Part shown: positions 44,454 through 54,175 of the stretch, piece after piece
Layout of the letters: each line of letters starts with the position of its first letter
Position numbering within the stretch: the first letter of the stretch is position 1
NCBI GenBank assembly: GCA_002423185.1
Contig: DIUX01000004.1
Location: forward strand, 186,001 to 250,000
Direction: 5' to 3'
Length of the DNA: 64,000 nucleotides
DNA from: Micavibrio sp. UBA6147
Lineage (GTDB): Bacteria; Pseudomonadota; Alphaproteobacteria; Micavibrionales; UBA1664
The notes under the pieces: model-generated
What the model was told of the DNA's origin: nothing
The model's input: only the letters and a program-made list of their open reading frames with translations
Databases searched by the model: none
Made by a program: the position numbers and the translations under genes

Positions 44454-45983
44454 ATGGTGCAGACGAACGCAGCCGGCAACGCAAAAGACAAACAAAATGA
44501 CGAAGTGCGGGATTTAACCGATCCCAAGGTTGCGCGTCAGGCGAAGCTGGAGGCTATCAAAGAGTCCGGTGAAAACCCCTATGCCTATGCTTATGGCCGC
44601 ACGCACAAGGCGGGGGCGTTGCAAGAGCGCTATGCAGACCTCGTAGACGGTACGGAAACCGAGGATTATGTCAGCGTTGCAGGGCGTATCATGGCGATGC
44701 GTAATAACGGTATGTTCATCGACCTTATGGACACAACGGGGCGGATTCAGATTTTCTGTCACAAAGACAGCATGGATGAAGCGCAGATGAACCGCCTTAA
44801 ATCCTATGACATTGGCGATGTGATCGGCGCGCAGGGGACAATCCGCCGGACTCCGCGAGGGGAATTGTCGGTGCGGGCGCAAGAAACGGTTATCCTTACC
44901 AAGTCATTACAGCCTTTGCCGGAGAAATATCACGGCTTGAGCGACATTGAAACGCGCTATCGCCAGCGTTATGTGGATTTGATCGTCAATGATGAAAGCC
45001 GTGAAACCTTGCGCAAGCGCTCGCAGATCGTGCGTGAAATCCGCAATTATTTGAGCAATGAATGGGAAGGGATCGAGGTTGAAACCCCGATGCTGCACGC
45101 CATTATGGGCGGCGCGTCGGCTAAGCCGTTTACGACCCATCATAACGCGCTGGACAGCGATTTTTACCTGCGCGTTGCGCCGGAATTGTTCCTGAAACGC
45201 TTGATTATCGGCGGCTTGGCGGATTGCGTGTTTGAAATCGGGCGGTGTTTCCGCAACGAAGGCATTTCGCCGAAACATAACCCCGAATTCACCAGTGTTG
45301 AATTGTATAAAGCCTATGCCGATTACAACGACATGATGGATATGACGGAAGGCTTGATCCAGTATATTTCTATGAAAGTCAACGGATCAACCAAGATCGA
45401 ATATCAAGGCAAAGAGATTGATTTTGCAGGCCCATGGCCGCGCAAGTCGATGTTGCAATTGGTGGAGGAAGGCACGGGCGTTGATTTCCTGACCATCACC
45501 GACCCCGCCGCCGCGCGGGCGAAGGCGAAGCAATTGGGCGTTCATGTTGAGGAATACGCAAATTGGGGACAGGTTGTTGAGGCGATCTTTAGCGAACGTG
45601 TCGAGGCCTCCCTTGTGCAGCCAACCCATGTAACGGAATTCCCGCTGGATATCTCGCCCTTGGCGAAGACGCATCGTGATAATCCGCTCCTGACCGAGCG
45701 GTTCGAAACCTATATGAATGGCTGGGAAATCGCCAATGCGTTCACGGAATTGAACGACCCTGCCGAACAACGCATCCGGTTCGAAGCCCAAGTCGCGGCC
45801 AAAGAGGCGGGCGATGAAGAGGCGCAAATGCTGGATGAAGATTTCATCACGGCGCTGGAGATTGGCTTGCCGCCGACCGGTGGCTGGGGGCTCGGCGTTG
45901 ACCGTTTGACAATGATCATGACGAACAGCCCGAATATCCGCGATGTGATTTGTTTCCCGACTTTGAAACCCGCGAAACAATAG
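44454..45983 (+). CDS. lysS: Lysyl-tRNA synthetase, class II
   Basis: The ~509-residue class II enzyme charges tRNA-Lys. An N-terminal OB-fold anticodon domain (VAGRIMAMRNNGMFIDL, RIQIF) precedes the catalytic core: motif 1 region (RSQIVREIRNYL, VETPML), motif 2 (FEIGRCFRNEGISPKHNPEFTSVELYKAY) and motif 3 (LPPTGGWGLGVDRLTMI). The two possible starts are ATG 44439 and ATG 44454; the second has GGATGG seven bases before it and is preferred. It is monocistronic, with a strong terminator after it. Confidence 0.96.
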   Translation: MVQTNAAGNAKDKQNDEVRDLTDPKVARQAKLEAIKESGENPYAYAYGRTHKAGALQERYADLVDGTETEDYVSVAGRIMAMRNNGMFIDLMDTTGRIQIFCHKDSMDEAQMNRLKSYDIGDVIGAQGTIRRTPRGELSVRAQETVILTKSLQPLPEKYHGLSDIETRYRQRYVDLIVNDESRETLRKRSQIVREIRNYLSNEWEGIEVETPMLHAIMGGASAKPFTTHHNALDSDFYLRVAPELFLKRLIIGGLADCVFEIGRCFRNEGISPKHNPEFTSVELYKAYADYNDMMDMTEGLIQYISMKVNGSTKIEYQGKEIDFAGPWPRKSMLQLVEEGTGVDFLTITDPAAARAKAKQLGVHVEEYANWGQVVEAIFSERVEASLVQPTHVTEFPLDISPLAKTHRDNPLLTERFETYMNGWEIANAFTELNDPAEQRIRFEAQVAAKEAGDEEAQMLDEDFITALEIGLPPTGGWGLGVDRLTMIMTNSPNIRDVICFPTLKPAKQ

Positions 45984-46006
45984 TTATTCGCTCTTTTGTT
46001 GCTTTT

Positions 46007-46038
46007 AAAAGCCCTTCCCGTTCGCGGGAGGGGCTTTT
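46007..46038. terminator. Strong terminator after lysS (shared with convergent gene)
   Basis: A 14-bp stem (AAAAGCCC, TTCCCG against CGGGAG, GGGCTTTT) capped by a TTCG tetraloop, with T-rich ends on both strands. Confidence 0.9.
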
Positions 46039-46041
46039 GTT

Positions 46042-47430
46042 TTAGGGTGCGGGGGTGAGAGTTGTCGGGGGAGCGCGGCGCGGGGCGGTGGCGTAGTCGT
46101 GGGCTTTGGACAGGGCGCGATCAAACTCTGTTTTATCGGCGTCAATCGCGGCATTATGCGCGGGGGTGAGGCGCATGGATTGATTCATCGTGTCGTTGGT
46201 ATAGGTGCCGAGATATTGGCGGGCGGCGTCCCATGCGGTGTAATTGAGGTGGCGGAAGCTCTGGCGCGGTATGGCGTATTGCTCTGTGAGGCTGTGCGCC
46301 ATGGCGGCGAGTTCGGGAATGGATTTTCCTTTGGGGTCGATGCGCCCCGCGTCAATATCGTCTTGAACGGCGAGGAGCGCCGATGTCGTGTTGTGGATGA
46401 AGGCGTCTGCGCCGACATAGGCCATGGTGTCCGGCCAGCCATCCTTTGGAAATTGGCCGTTGCTGAGCTGGGCATAGGTGTTCAGGGCGTAATCGGGGCG
46501 AGCATTGGCGTTCAAAACGATGATTGTCGTGATGGCACGCATGGACGCAAGGGTGGCGGCGGCATCTGGGCGGCCTTCGGCGGTGGCTTTGAGCGCCGCG
46601 CCGATATCGGCGAAAACTTCGGATTGATAGGTGATGTAATCCGTGTTCAGGAACTCTTCCGAACGGTTGAGATAGTCTTGGATGGATCGCGGTGGCGCGG
46701 GGCGGATGCTGTGCTGGTGCGGAATGTACCATGTGTCAATGCAGTGAAAGGCTTCATGCGTGCGGAAGATGCTCAGATAATCTTCGCGCACCATGGTGAA
46801 GGACAGGTCTTGAACCTTGGTTTTTGCGCCTCGCCATTCGACAATATGGTGGTCGAGGTCGGTGGCGGCGATGACGGATATGGGCGAAGCGTCGGCGCGG
46901 ATTCGGGTGTCACCGGAAATCGTGCAAACACCGTGTTGGGCGCGAAAGGATGGCGCGTCATAGGGCGGTTTTTGGGGAATGCGAAATGCTATGAAATGGC
47001 TGTAATCCAGTTGTTGCAACACAAGCGACAGCAATTCATCGGGCAAGGTCTTGCCGGCGGTGCGGCGGGTGACGATGTCTTGCAAGGCTTGGTCGCGCGT
47101 GACGGTGTTTTGGGTGTGCTGGCGCAAGTAATCGGTGGCGGCCTTTATATCCGCATGGGTGATAATCAAGACAGGCTCGCCATAGGGGTTGGCGGCGGTG
47201 AAATCATGCGACAAATTATCCTCAAGCAGTGGCGGCGCGGACAGAGGCTGCGAGGATGATTGCGCCAAGCCGGATGCCGGAAGCAAAGATAAGGCCGCCG
47301 CGAGAAAAACGGCGGCGAGGGGCTGGTGCTTAGTGCGGTGCGCAGCGCGGGGCGCGCCGTTTTCAGGAATACGGCAGCGGTGCGAGTGCTGGGTGCGTGT
47401 GTTTGTGGATACGGGTTGCCCGTTGTCCAT
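46042..47430 (-). CDS. Secreted putative zinc metallopeptidase (462 aa)
   Basis: I do not recognise a named family. The protein has a long polar N-terminus, then a hydrophobic export segment (AVFLAAALSLLPASGLA, cleavage probable near residue 57 before Gln). In the middle lies His225-Glu-Ala-Phe-His229, the HExxH zinc motif, followed by Glu271-Val-Phe-Ala-Asp, a pattern seen in gluzincin-type peptidases where a Glu provides the third ligand. Cys169 and Cys230 could form a disulfide. A periplasmic or extracellular protease is inferred. The start has AGGGAGA at seven bases, although 33 residues before the signal core is unusually long. Confidence 0.6.
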   Translation of the reverse strand: MDNGQPVSTNTRTQHSHRCRIPENGAPRAAHRTKHQPLAAVFLAAALSLLPASGLAQSSSQPLSAPPLLEDNLSHDFTAANPYGEPVLIITHADIKAATDYLRQHTQNTVTRDQALQDIVTRRTAGKTLPDELLSLVLQQLDYSHFIAFRIPQKPPYDAPSFRAQHGVCTISGDTRIRADASPISVIAATDLDHHIVEWRGAKTKVQDLSFTMVREDYLSIFRTHEAFHCIDTWYIPHQHSIRPAPPRSIQDYLNRSEEFLNTDYITYQSEVFADIGAALKATAEGRPDAAATLASMRAITTIIVLNANARPDYALNTYAQLSNGQFPKDGWPDTMAYVGADAFIHNTTSALLAVQDDIDAGRIDPKGKSIPELAAMAHSLTEQYAIPRQSFRHLNYTAWDAARQYLGTYTNDTMNQSMRLTPAHNAAIDADKTEFDRALSKAHDYATAPRRAPPTTLTPAP

Positions 47431-47498
47431 TGCCGTTTCTCCCTGATTTTCTTGTTATGGCAATTCAGGAGAACGCTAAACAGGTTTTTTGGCAACGT

Positions 47499-48044
47499 CT
47501 AGTTTTTTTTATGGTTATGGGGGAGGGCGGGGTCAGACCACGCCATGAACAGCGCCGCCAAAATCCACATACATGCCGAAAAGGCGAGCGTCCAGTCGCC
47601 GCTCAAGACGGCTCCGGCACAGATTAAACCCGTGCCGGGGATTTGAATAAGGCCGGCACCGGCGACGGGATAGGCGTCGATTAAGGCCAGTGGCTTAGTC
47701 CAGAGGGAGTGGCTGGTGAAGCGGGTTTTGAAATCGGCTTGCCATGCGCTGCGGATCAGGAGGAGGCCATTTGCCATCGGCAAAATCACGCCGATGATTT
47801 GCATGATACGCCCATCCCCGTCCGCTGCATGGGCGATGAGGGCATAGGCCGTGACGATGAGCGCCCCGCAGGCATAGAGCCAACGAATATTGCGGTTTGA
47901 AAAAATCAGCAAAACCGAACACAGCATGAGCATGAGGGAGGCCGCCATTTGTGACAGGTTCAGCGACTCATAGTTAAACACCAGCAATGCGGCGTTGCCG
48001 GTGAAAAAGAGATAGCCCGAAATTTGCCGCGCATAGCGTGTCAC
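47499..48044 (-). CDS. Unknown polytopic membrane protein (181 aa)
   Basis: Five or six hydrophobic segments cover nearly the whole protein, with a His-Lys-rich end. No family recognised. It starts at GTG behind AAGGTGAG. The gene lies 79 bases downstream of the nitroreductase on the same strand, so it may share its iron-responsive promoter. Function unknown. Confidence 0.6.
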   Translation of the reverse strand: MTRYARQISGYLFFTGNAALLVFNYESLNLSQMAASLMLMLCSVLLIFSNRNIRWLYACGALIVTAYALIAHAADGDGRIMQIIGVILPMANGLLLIRSAWQADFKTRFTSHSLWTKPLALIDAYPVAGAGLIQIPGTGLICAGAVLSGDWTLAFSACMWILAALFMAWSDPALPHNHKKN

Positions 48045-48123
48045 GTCGTTTTACTCACCTTATTAATATTGCTTCATCAGGGCGCATCGTTGTCACGCCG
48101 GATGAGGGCAAGAGTAGCGCGGA

Positions 48124-48819
48124 TCAGGCGTCGTCCGCAAGCCCATCCGGCAAAACCATGCCCAAGGATGGGAGGCCTTTGCCCGCCATGCCGTAATGGG
48201 CGTCGCCTTTGCTCGGGCGTGTGCCTGTACCTGTCCAGTCAGTCGTGAGGTGGGACAGGGTGGGGCGCTCGCGTTCCTCCGGCATTTCAACGACATTACC
48301 GATATACAGGACGCCAGCGATATTGTCGCGTGCATCAAGGCCGAGGGCGGCGCGAAAGGTTGGGCTGTAGCTGTACCATTCCGTCAGCCAATTGACTCCG
48401 AAGCCGAGCGCATGTGCCGCCAAGGACAGATGCGTACAAACCGCGCCGGCAGACAAAATTTGTTCCCATACCGGATTTTTGCCTTCGCGGATGCGCGACA
48501 CAACGATAATCGCCATCGGAGCGCGTAAGAAACGCTCGGATTCCAGCTCCAGCTTCGCCGGTTCGGCGTGCGGGTCTTGATCGGCGGTATAGGCGCGTTT
48601 CAACACGTCGCCGATGGTTTTGCGGGCGTCATCCTTGATGGTGATGAAATACCATGGTGCCATTTTGCCGTGATCGGGGCTTCGGATCGCGGCACTGAGG
48701 ATGGTGTTAATTTGGTCATCCGTCGGGCGTTGATCGCCCATGAGTTTGAGCGATACAGACCGCCGCGCCAGTAAAAAATCAATCAACTCGGGGGATTTTT
48801 GGGCGGCTTTGACGGTCAT
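48124..48819 (-). CDS. Nitroreductase-family FMN oxidoreductase
   Basis: The 231-residue protein has the nitroreductase start DFLLARRSVSLKLM with RSPDHGKMAPWYFITIKD, matching the FMN-phosphate and cofactor-binding region. SAGAVCTHLSLAAHALGFGVNWLTEW gives the central helix with the family's typical aromatic and small residues. Substrates of this family include flavins, quinones and nitro compounds. The ATG at 48819 has AGGA seven bases before it; the frame extends upstream but without a ribosome site. A Fur-like palindrome sits 79 bases upstream, so it may be iron-regulated. Confidence 0.85.
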   Translation of the reverse strand: MTVKAAQKSPELIDFLLARRSVSLKLMGDQRPTDDQINTILSAAIRSPDHGKMAPWYFITIKDDARKTIGDVLKRAYTADQDPHAEPAKLELESERFLRAPMAIIVVSRIREGKNPVWEQILSAGAVCTHLSLAAHALGFGVNWLTEWYSYSPTFRAALGLDARDNIAGVLYIGNVVEMPEERERPTLSHLTTDWTGTGTRPSKGDAHYGMAGKGLPSLGMVLPDGLADDA

Positions 48820-48897
48820 GGATCTGTCCTGCGTTGCGTTTGATTTATTAATCGTCAGCCAGTTTATCCTGATTCTTTGCAACGCCACAAAGTTAAT

Positions 48898-48912
48898 TGA
48901 GAATCGTTCTCA
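48898..48912 (-). promoter_or_regulatory. Putative Fur-type iron box upstream of nitroreductase
   Basis: TGAGAAT-C-GTTCTCA is a 7-1-7 inverted repeat with one mismatch between its arms, agreeing with 11 of 15 positions of the Fur consensus half-site pair TGATAAT-G-ATTATCA. It also resembles the Irr (ICE) motif. It lies 79 bases before the nitroreductase start. Confidence 0.45.
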
Positions 48913-48979
48913 CGTCCCTTCCACACGGTTTGCGGGCGCTTAAACCTAAGCTTTAAAAATATTCCATAATATGTTGTTC

Positions 48980-50473
48980 TTATGGAAGTTTAGGGCCTTT
49001 GTAATTTTTCCAATAGGCAGGGCGTTGGTTAACCGGTAGAGCCGCCCATCCTTCGTTCAGTACCGCCAGTTCAGGGGCAAGGAATTTGCCGTCCTTCATG
49101 ATCGGCGTACCATCGAGGATGATCTGGCCTTGCTTGCCGATGAGCATGGTGGTGATGTCCCAATGGTCTTGGCTGCGATTGCCGTTATCGACCTTCACCG
49201 GCGTGCCGACATAGTCTTTGAAACTGTAGGCATTGCCGAGGGCGAGGTGGAAGCTCCCGCCGATTTTTTCGACCAGCAAGATGTTCATCACATGGCGCTT
49301 TAAATGCGGGTTCGTGCCGATTCCGAGTTCGCCGACATAGCGGTTTCCGGCGTCTTGGTCGAGGAATTCCTGAAAATGTTCGGCGCCTTTATCGGCGGAA
49401 AAGCGGGTGAGCTTGCCGTTTTCAAAATGCATGGTCAGGTTTTCAATGATTTTATTGCCGGTATCGCGTGGCGAGAAACGGCCTTTGGCAACGATGGTTC
49501 CGTTAATGCTGTCGCGGCGCGGGGCGCTGAATATCTCCGACCCCGGAACATTTTTGGCGATGACACTGTTACAAAACGTAAAATGCTTGCCGTCCTTATC
49601 GACCAAGGACATTGAAATATCGGTGCCGTCACTGTTGGTAAAGCGCACCTTGCTTGCCTTGTTGAACAGGGTGATGAGGTGGTCTTGCGCCTTGGTGATC
49701 TCTGTCCATGGCTGGTCGCACATTTCGAAATAGAGCTTGAGGTATTCTTCGTAGTCAATGCCGTCGCGGGCGGCATCGTTTTCGGTCGGGAAGGAGGTCA
49801 AGGTGAAGAATAAATCGCCGTTGCCGGAGCGGTCGCGCATCGGGCGGCAGGCATCGTTATAGATTTTGCGCTTGTCTTTCGGGGCTTCGACGAGCGGGTC
49901 TGGCCCGCCATTGGGGATGGCGATGATTTTTTTATTGGCTTTGGCATTGAGCGCAATTTCGTGGCGGGCGAGCTTTTCAATGCCATCGCGGCGGGCATGT
50001 GACAAAACCAGATTTTTGAAATCGGCGTCTAAAAATTCCGGATAAAACGGAATATTGTCGGCACGCAGGCGGTTGACAAGCGCATGGGCTATTCCGCGAC
50101 TTTTGTTGCCGAACAATAGGATAGCCGCGTCTTTTGAGTTTGGTTTCACGTTATAAAGCGTGTCGGCGAGTTTTTCCTGAAGCGCCAGATCAACCGGCAA
50201 ATCGGCGGTCTTGCGCCAGCTTGTGAGCTTGAGGGCGTGGTAATCCTTCAAGAAGGCGGGGTTGTTGCCAAGGCCGGCTCTGTGGATCGTCATGATGCGG
50301 TTGATACGATGGCATGTGTCGAGCAAATCCTCCGCCGAAGTGAAGGGATGGTCAAGCACAGAGCGCAAATCCTTTACATCGTCGCGGTACAAGGTTTGTC
50401 CGCGCAAAAGTCCGGTCAGGTTCTCGCGATATGTATTGAAAAACGGATTGGTTTCGGCCAGTGTGCGGCTCAT
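48980..50473 (-). CDS. M29-family aminopeptidase
   Basis: A 497-residue metallopeptidase of family M29 (AmpS/PepS/AmpT), which trims N-terminal residues from peptides. Family motifs are NVPGSEIFSAPRRDS near residue 320, a GELGIGTNPHLKR Glu motif, and SFHLALGNAY and DHWDITTMLIG near the C-terminus. Together these supply the Glu, His and Asp metal ligands known for this family. Sequence is divergent, so metal and specificity are unknown. I chose the ATG of MSRTLAETN, with AAGGAC eight bases upstream, over a farther one that would add 47 low-quality residues. No signal peptide; cytoplasmic. Confidence 0.8.
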   Translation of the reverse strand: MSRTLAETNPFFNTYRENLTGLLRGQTLYRDDVKDLRSVLDHPFTSAEDLLDTCHRINRIMTIHRAGLGNNPAFLKDYHALKLTSWRKTADLPVDLALQEKLADTLYNVKPNSKDAAILLFGNKSRGIAHALVNRLRADNIPFYPEFLDADFKNLVLSHARRDGIEKLARHEIALNAKANKKIIAIPNGGPDPLVEAPKDKRKIYNDACRPMRDRSGNGDLFFTLTSFPTENDAARDGIDYEEYLKLYFEMCDQPWTEITKAQDHLITLFNKASKVRFTNSDGTDISMSLVDKDGKHFTFCNSVIAKNVPGSEIFSAPRRDSINGTIVAKGRFSPRDTGNKIIENLTMHFENGKLTRFSADKGAEHFQEFLDQDAGNRYVGELGIGTNPHLKRHVMNILLVEKIGGSFHLALGNAYSFKDYVGTPVKVDNGNRSQDHWDITTMLIGKQGQIILDGTPIMKDGKFLAPELAVLNEGWAALPVNQRPAYWKNYKGPKLP

Positions 50474-50674
50474 GATAATGTCCTTCCCCAAGGTTGTTTC
50501 GACCATGGTAAACCATGATTTTTCAAAAGTGTAGTGGGTGTGTGAATGCGGCGCATTAAAAAACAGGTTGAGGCCTGTATTTTTGTTTTGCTGCGCTGCA
50601 AGATATATGTTCATATGCGCTATGGGATATCATGAAATATGATGCGTAATACTTGACTTTGAAAGGGACTAAAA

Positions 50675-51586
50675 ATGGCGGCGGATGATGCGGGTCAAAA
50701 CTTGCTGAAGGGCATGATGCTGGGGCTTGGCGGGTTTACTTTGTTTACCTGCGGCGATGCCTTGGTTAAATATTCGACCCACCATTATGCGATTTATCAG
50801 GTCGCGTTGATGTCGTCTTTGACGGCCTTAGTCATTTTGTTTTCTTTTTCGAAGAAACTCGGCGGCGTCAAGGCCACATTCATCACTCCGAAATGGAAAT
50901 TGCAATGGTTACGCGGCATTCTTTTGGGAGTGCAGGGGTTTTGCGGGGTGTATGCATTTTCCACTTTGCCGATGACGAAGGCTTATACGCTTATTTTCGT
51001 GGCGCCGTTCATTACGGCTTTGCTCGGGATTTTTGTGTTGGGGGACAAGGTCGGGTGGCGGCGCTGGGCGACCATCGGCACCGGCTTTGTCGGAGTTTTG
51101 ATCGCGCTGCGCCCTGGCGTTATTCCGCTTGAGATGGGGGCGCTTGCGGCACTTGCGACCGGAACGCTTGCCGCGGTTTCTTGGGTTCTCGTACGGTTTA
51201 TTGGAACACAGCAAACCGCCATGTCGTTTTCGGTATATCCGTCGATTGTGACGTGTTGCCTTATGATTATTCCCGCAATCCTTCATTTTCAAATGCCAAC
51301 ATTGGTGGATGGGTTGATGATGTGTTCGATTGCCTTGTTCGGGGTGAGCGGCATGATTATGGTGTCGACCGCGTTCCAAAATGCGCCGCCGGCGGCGGTG
51401 TCGCCGTTCCATTATTCGCAGATTATCTTCGGCGTTATTTGGGGCTATTTGTTCTTTAACGAAGTGCCGGATCTCTGGACTTTTGTCGGAAGTGCGGTCA
51501 TTATCTCCAGCGGCCTTTATATTGTCTTCCGCGAACATGTGAACAAGAAAAAGGTCGTGAGCGATTTTGATTTTGACCCGATATAA
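50675..51586 (+). CDS. EamA/DMT-superfamily transporter (second)
   Basis: A 303-residue membrane protein with about ten hydrophobic segments in two halves and the typical EamA features: RGILLGVQGFCGVYAFSTLPMTKAYTLIFVAPFITALLGIFVLGDKV in the first half, and AAVSPFHYSQIIFGVIWGYLFFNEVPD in the second. It resembles RhaT/RarD-like exporters with the TKAY and APF motifs. Substrate unknown. It is followed after 26 bases by uvrB, perhaps in the same transcript. The ATG is preceded by GAAAGGGACT. Confidence 0.87.
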   Translation: MAADDAGQNLLKGMMLGLGGFTLFTCGDALVKYSTHHYAIYQVALMSSLTALVILFSFSKKLGGVKATFITPKWKLQWLRGILLGVQGFCGVYAFSTLPMTKAYTLIFVAPFITALLGIFVLGDKVGWRRWATIGTGFVGVLIALRPGVIPLEMGALAALATGTLAAVSWVLVRFIGTQQTAMSFSVYPSIVTCCLMIIPAILHFQMPTLVDGLMMCSIALFGVSGMIMVSTAFQNAPPAAVSPFHYSQIIFGVIWGYLFFNEVPDLWTFVGSAVIISSGLYIVFREHVNKKKVVSDFDFDPI

Positions 51587-51612
51587 CCCGCGCATTGAGT
51601 GCTTGAAGGGCG

Positions 51613-53703
51613 ATGAAAACCGAACCAACCATCAAAAACGGCAAAAAAGATAAGAGCGGCGTGGACCAAACGGTGAGCGCCGTTGCGAACCCATCGCGGC
51701 CGTTTAAGATTCATTCCGATTTTAAACCGGCGGGCGATCAGCCGAAGGCGATTGCAAAGCTGGTTGAGGGGCTGAATGCGGGGCTGTCGGATCAGGTGCT
51801 GCTCGGCGTGACGGGGTCGGGCAAGACGTTTACGATGGCGCATGTCATCGAAGCGGTGCAAAGGCCGGCGATTATCATGGCGCATAACAAGACCTTGGCG
51901 GCGCAGCTTTACAGTGAAATGAAAGAGTTCTTTCCCGATAATGCGGTGGAATATTTCGTGTCATATTACGATTATTTCCAGCCCGAGGCCTATGTGCCGC
52001 GCACCGACACATTCATCGAAAAAGACTCCAGCATTAACGAACAAATCGACCGGATGCGCCACAGCGCGACCCGCGCGTTGTTTGAACGCCGCGATGTGAT
52101 TATCGTGGCGTCAGTATCGTCGATTTACGGGATTGGCTCGAAAGAAGATTATATGGCGATGACCGTCGATATCGAGGCGGGACAGATGATGAACCGCCAA
52201 GATATGATCCAGCTTATGGTCGCGCTGCACTACAAGCGCAATGATATTGCCTTTGAGCGCGGCACGTTTCGGGTGCGCGGGGATACGGTCGAATTATTTC
52301 CGGCGCACTTTGAAGATCGCGCATGGCGGTTTAGTCTTTTTGGTGAAGAAATTGAAAAGATTACAGAATTTGATCCTTTGACAGGCCAGAAACTGGGTGA
52401 GCTTAAGGGCGTAAGAGTCTTTGCGAATTCGCATTATGTGACACCGGGGCCGACCATCCAGCAAGCCATTCAGGGGATTAAAGTCGAGTTGAAAGACCGG
52501 CTCGAATGGTATCGCGCCAACGGCAAATTGCTGGAGGCACAGCGCATTGAACAACGCACGACCTATGACCTTGAGATGCTCGCCGCCACCGGCATGTGTC
52601 AAGGGATCGAGAATTACTCGCGGTATTTGACGGGGCGGGCATCGGGCGAGCCGCCGCCGACCTTGATCGAATACATGCCGGATGACGCGATTATGATTCT
52701 GGACGAGAGCCATGTCATGGTGCCGCAGCTCCGCGCCATGTATAACGGCGACCGCGCCCGTAAATCGGTGCTGGCGGAATATGGGTTTCGATTGCCGAGC
52801 TGTATGGATAACCGCCCGCTGAAATTTGAGGAATGGGACAAGTTCAGGCCGCAAACCGTGTTTGTGTCGGCGACACCGGCGGATTGGGAATTGTCGCTCA
52901 CCAATGGCGATTATGCCGAACAGGTGGTGCGCCCGACCGGCCTTATCGATCCGCCTGTTTTTGTGCGCCCGACGGCCAATCAAGTCGATGATTTGATGGA
53001 GGAATGCCGTAAAACAGTGGTGGAGGGATACCGCGTTTTGGTCACGACTTTGACCAAGAAAATGGCCGAGAGCCTGACGGAATATTTCGTCGAGTCGGGG
53101 CTGAAGACATGTTATGTGCATTCGGATGTCGATACGTTGGAGCGGATCGAGATTATCCGCGACTTGCGCCTTGGTGTTTATGATATTTTGGTCGGGATTA
53201 ACTTGCTGCGAGAGGGGCTTGATATTCCTGAATGTGGGCTGGTGGCGATTTTGGATGCGGATAAGGAAGGGTTCTTGCGCTCGCGTACGTCATTGATCCA
53301 GACCATCGGCCGCGCGGCACGAAACATTGACGGCAAGGCGATTTTATACGCCGACCGCATTACCGGCAGCATGGAGGCCGCGATGGGCGAAACCTCGCGC
53401 CGCCGTGAAAAGCAGATGCTCTATAACGCCGAAAACGGCATCACGCCGGAAAGCGTGAAAAAGAATATCGGCAACGTGATGAGCAGTGTGTATGAACGCG
53501 CCGACCACGTTGACCTTGCCGCAAAGGCGGCTGGGTTTTCAGAAGCGGATCAGGCGTTACTACATTCGCCCGATGCGATGCGCAAACATCTTGCGGGGCT
53601 TGAAAAGAAAATGCGTGAGGCCGCGGCGAATCTTGAATTTGAGGAGGCAGCCCGCTTGCGGGACGAGATCAAACGTCTTGAAGACCGACAAATCGGGCTT
53701 TAA
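51613..53703 (+). CDS. uvrB: Excinuclease ABC subunit B
   Basis: The 696-residue helicase-like protein verifies damage with UvrA and recruits UvrC. Walker A GVTGSGKTF lies near residue 76. The beta-hairpin region YYDYFQPEAYVPRTDTFIEKDSSINEQ inserts in the DNA. The domains VFVSATP and QTIGRAARN are helicase motifs, and the C-terminal LEFEEAARLRDEIKRLE is the UVR motif that binds UvrC. Length is normal plus about 20 residues. I see no GTTC-N7-GTTC box directly upstream, unlike uvrA. Confidence 0.97.
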   Translation: MKTEPTIKNGKKDKSGVDQTVSAVANPSRPFKIHSDFKPAGDQPKAIAKLVEGLNAGLSDQVLLGVTGSGKTFTMAHVIEAVQRPAIIMAHNKTLAAQLYSEMKEFFPDNAVEYFVSYYDYFQPEAYVPRTDTFIEKDSSINEQIDRMRHSATRALFERRDVIIVASVSSIYGIGSKEDYMAMTVDIEAGQMMNRQDMIQLMVALHYKRNDIAFERGTFRVRGDTVELFPAHFEDRAWRFSLFGEEIEKITEFDPLTGQKLGELKGVRVFANSHYVTPGPTIQQAIQGIKVELKDRLEWYRANGKLLEAQRIEQRTTYDLEMLAATGMCQGIENYSRYLTGRASGEPPPTLIEYMPDDAIMILDESHVMVPQLRAMYNGDRARKSVLAEYGFRLPSCMDNRPLKFEEWDKFRPQTVFVSATPADWELSLTNGDYAEQVVRPTGLIDPPVFVRPTANQVDDLMEECRKTVVEGYRVLVTTLTKKMAESLTEYFVESGLKTCYVHSDVDTLERIEIIRDLRLGVYDILVGINLLREGLDIPECGLVAILDADKEGFLRSRTSLIQTIGRAARNIDGKAILYADRITGSMEAAMGETSRRREKQMLYNAENGITPESVKKNIGNVMSSVYERADHVDLAAKAAGFSEADQALLHSPDAMRKHLAGLEKKMREAAANLEFEEAARLRDEIKRLEDRQIGL

Positions 53704-53764
53704 GTTTAAGCCGTTTGGGTTTTGATCTGTGAGGCGTGTTTTGTGGCTGGCTTTTGAGGTCTGG

Positions 53765-54175
53765 TTAGGGCTTGGGCGTTTCGCTCAGCGGCGGAACAAC
53801 GAATTCGACTCTGCCTCTGCCGTTACTGGCACCATTATTTCCGTCCGGTTCAACCCATGGAAAGGGCGGCCTAGGGAACATGACACCCGCATGGGGGTGT
53901 TCGCCGTTGGGATCCGTGACCCATATCTGGGTATTGCCGTTCGGCATCATGTGAAAGCGCGTATCTTGCGGCAATGTGTAGGGATGGGTCGTGACCGTAT
54001 TGTTCGGGTCGGGATGGAAATTATAGCTCCCGTCCGTGTTGGCCGTGATTCTTTGGCCTTCAATGGCCTCATCAAAAAAATAGTAAGATTTTTGCGTTTG
54101 AGCCATGGAGGGAAATCCTATAAAGGCGGCGGCCAAAAAACTGGTAACGGCAAAGTGCAGCTTAATTCTGGTCAT
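53765..54175 (-). CDS. Small secreted protein of unknown function (136 aa)
   Basis: A signal peptide with a hydrophobic core (FAVTSFLAAAFIGFPSMA) and a likely cleavage after Ala near residue 25. The mature part is polar and rich in Pro, Asn, Gly and His, with no visible domain. Family unknown. It is convergent with uvrB and lies 61 bases after its stop. Likely periplasmic or extracellular. Confidence 0.6.
   Translation of the reverse strand: MTRIKLHFAVTSFLAAAFIGFPSMAQTQKSYYFFDEAIEGQRITANTDGSYNFHPDPNNTVTTHPYTLPQDTRFHMMPNGNTQIWVTDPNGEHPHAGVMFPRPPFPWVEPDGNNGASNGRGRVEFVVPPLSETPKP

Noticed and set aside
51534..51546. GAAC...GAAC near the end of the EamA gene upstream of uvrB as a LexA box
   Set aside because: The spacing is four bases, not seven, and it lies inside coding sequence.
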